Shown here in pieces: positions 5,726 to 6,527 of a DNA stretch of 6,527 bases (positions within the stretch are counted from its first letter, which is position 1; every line of letters starts with the position of its first letter). Source of the DNA: Burkholderiaceae bacterium (lineage in GTDB: Bacteria; Pseudomonadota; Gammaproteobacteria; Burkholderiales; Burkholderiaceae); the NCBI GenBank assembly GCA_023253905.1, contig JALREG010000077.1, positions 1-6,527 of the forward strand. Direction: 5' to 3'. The notes under the pieces were generated by a model. That model was not told where the DNA came from. It did no database searches and was given only the letters and a program-made list of their open reading frames with translations. Both the position numbers and the translations under genes were made by a program.

Positions 5726-6527
5726 TTACTTCACAACAGGCGGGGTCTCGAAGGTGTGGAACGGGGCGGGCGAGGGGATGGTCCACTCGAGTCCGTCCGC
5801 TGCACCCCAGGGGTTGTCGGCGGCTTTCTCGCCCCCACGGATGCACTTGATGACCACCCAGAGGAAGATGAGTTGCGACAGCCCGAACCAGAACGCTCCC
5901 ACGGTCACGATGGCGTTGAAGTCGGCGAACTGCATCGGATAGTCGGCATAGCGACGCGGCATGCCAGCCAGCCCCAGGAAATGCATCGGGAAGAAGGTGA
6001 GATTGAAGGACAGGAGCGACATCCAGAAGTGCCACTTGCCCAGCCGCTCGTCATACATATGGCCGGTCCACTTGGGCAGCCAGTAGTAGGTGCCCGCAAA
6101 GAGCGCGTAAAGCGAGCCCGCGACCAGCACGTAGTGGAAGTGCGCCACCACGTAGTAGGTGTCGTGAAGCGCGATATCAAGCGGGGCAACCGAGAGGATG
6201 ATGCCAGTGAGGCCGCCCATCGTGAACACGAAGATGAAGCCGATGGCAAAAAGCATCGGCGTCTCGAACGTCATGGAACCGCGCCACATGGTGGCCACCC
6301 AGTTGAAGATCTTCACGCCGGTAGGCACGGCAATCAGCATGGTGGCGTACATGAAGAAGAGCTGACCGGTGACTGGCATGCCGGTGGTGCAGCGTCCGTA
6401 CTCGTCCGCTGTGCACGCTTCGTCGGCGCTGGCGTCTAGTGCCGATTTTGGCGCCACGCAACTGGCGGTCGTGAACGAAATCCAGGCCACGTTGGTCGGG
6501 CTTGGCGTTTGGGCGACGGCGTAAGTA
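5726..6527 (-). CDS. coxA: Cytochrome c oxidase subunit I, C-terminal part, 5' end beyond window, with an unfamiliar in-frame segment
   Basis: Catalytic heme-copper subunit that reduces O2 to water and pumps protons. The last 220 or so residues are a clean A-type CoxA C-terminus: TM8 '[24 protein letters not shown]' with the K-channel lysine; '[21 protein letters not shown]'; '[14 protein letters not shown]', holding the Mg-site H-D and both the heme a3 (AHF) and heme a (FHY) axial histidines; and '[19 protein letters not shown]' with the propionate-binding Arg pair. It ends '[11 protein letters not shown]'. Upstream of 'TTGMPVTG' (residue boundary near 6388) similarity breaks off: the 46 codons from there to the window edge stay in frame but read '[19 protein letters not shown]', '...[12 protein letters not shown]' and so on. 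They lack the 'WAHHMF' CuB motif expected immediately before. A GTG at 6490 could start a truncated protein, but I prefer a longer gene with an insertion. The small assembly gene follows by 4 bp. Confidence 0.9.
   Translation of the reverse strand, partial: TYAVAQTPSPTNVAWISFTTASCVAPKSALDASADEACTADEYGRCTTGMPVTGQLFFMYATMLIAVPTGVKIFNWVATMWRGSMTFETPMLFAIGFIFVFTMGGLTGIILSVAPLDIALHDTYYVVAHFHYVLVAGSLYALFAGTYYWLPKWTGHMYDERLGKWHFWMSLLSFNLTFFPMHFLGLAGMPRRYADYPMQFADFNAIVTVGAFWFGLSQLIFLWVVIKCIRGGEKAADNPWGAADGLEWTIPSPAPFHTFETPPVVK

Noticed and set aside
4958..6439. A 493-codon plus-strand open frame across coxA, the small assembly gene and cox11
   Set aside because: It is antisense to genes with clear family motifs. 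Its translation is charged and low in hydrophobic structure, with no recognisable domain, as expected of a GC-rich mirror frame.
6386..6527. Intein in CoxA as the cause of the unfamiliar segment
   Set aside because: An intein C-terminus should end in His-Asn before a Cys/Ser/Thr extein residue. Here the junction reads Gly-Arg-Cys before Thr, and no C-terminal splicing block is visible.
6386..6527. Group II intron 3' end upstream of the CoxA TM8 segment
   Set aside because: I see no domain V-like hairpin with an AGC...GUU-type stem before the junction, and the frame stays open to the edge. It cannot be fully excluded without the upstream sequence.
1..6527. CRISPR arrays, tRNA/rRNA genes, insertion sequences or transposases
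   Set aside because: No regularly spaced repeats, RNA-gene signatures, transposase-like frames or paired terminal inverted repeats were seen on either strand.

Overview
The window is a high-GC cytochrome c oxidase gene cluster (aa3-type, heme-copper A family) from a proteobacterium. It is most likely a betaproteobacterium of the Burkholderiales/Rhodocyclales type. This is inferred from gene order and family variants: coxA, a tiny assembly protein, cox11, a DUF2970 protein, coxC, an oppositely oriented DUF2909 twin-TM protein, SURF1, a SCO-like protein, ctaA and ctaB. I recognise that arrangement from betaproteobacteria but could not run a search.

Layout: all genes but one lie on the minus strand, so transcription runs from high to low coordinates. 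In order they are: the C-terminal part of coxA (5726-6527, entering from the right edge); a 43-aa single-TM cytochrome oxidase small assembly protein (5590-5721); ctaG/cox11 (4988-5578); a DUF2970 membrane protein (4691-4981); and coxC (3798-4664). A 109-bp intergenic stretch follows, holding a strong GC hairpin and a perfect 14-bp palindrome. Then comes the only plus-strand gene, a 71-aa DUF2909 protein (3473-3688, TTG start), whose 3' end converges on coxC and whose 5' end diverges from SURF1 with 39 bp between them. The second minus-strand block is SURF1 (2591-3433), a SCO-like thioredoxin-fold protein (1995-2594, overlapping SURF1 by ATGA), ctaA heme A synthase (950-1990) and ctaB heme O synthase (1-869, running off the left edge). 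There is no gene-free stretch over 300 bp.

How the genes work together: CoxA and CoxC are core subunits of the proton-pumping terminal oxidase. CtaB farnesylates heme B to heme O, and CtaA oxidises heme O to heme A, the cofactor of CoxA. Cox11 supplies Cu(I) to the CuB site of CoxA. The SCO-like protein probably does thiol/copper chemistry, perhaps for CuA on CoxB. SURF1 assists heme A insertion. The small single-TM, DUF2970 and DUF2909 proteins are conserved companions of unclear role.

Most of the window is an ordinary, well-conserved biogenesis cluster, and I see no new system in it. The point most worth a second look is at the right edge. CoxA homology stops abruptly upstream of the TM8 'TTGMPVTG' segment, and at least 46 in-frame codons of unfamiliar, Cys-containing sequence take its place. 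In ordinary CoxA the CuB histidine pair (WAHHMF) would lie immediately upstream. This suggests an unusual periplasmic-loop insertion, an intervening element, or a rearranged coxA.
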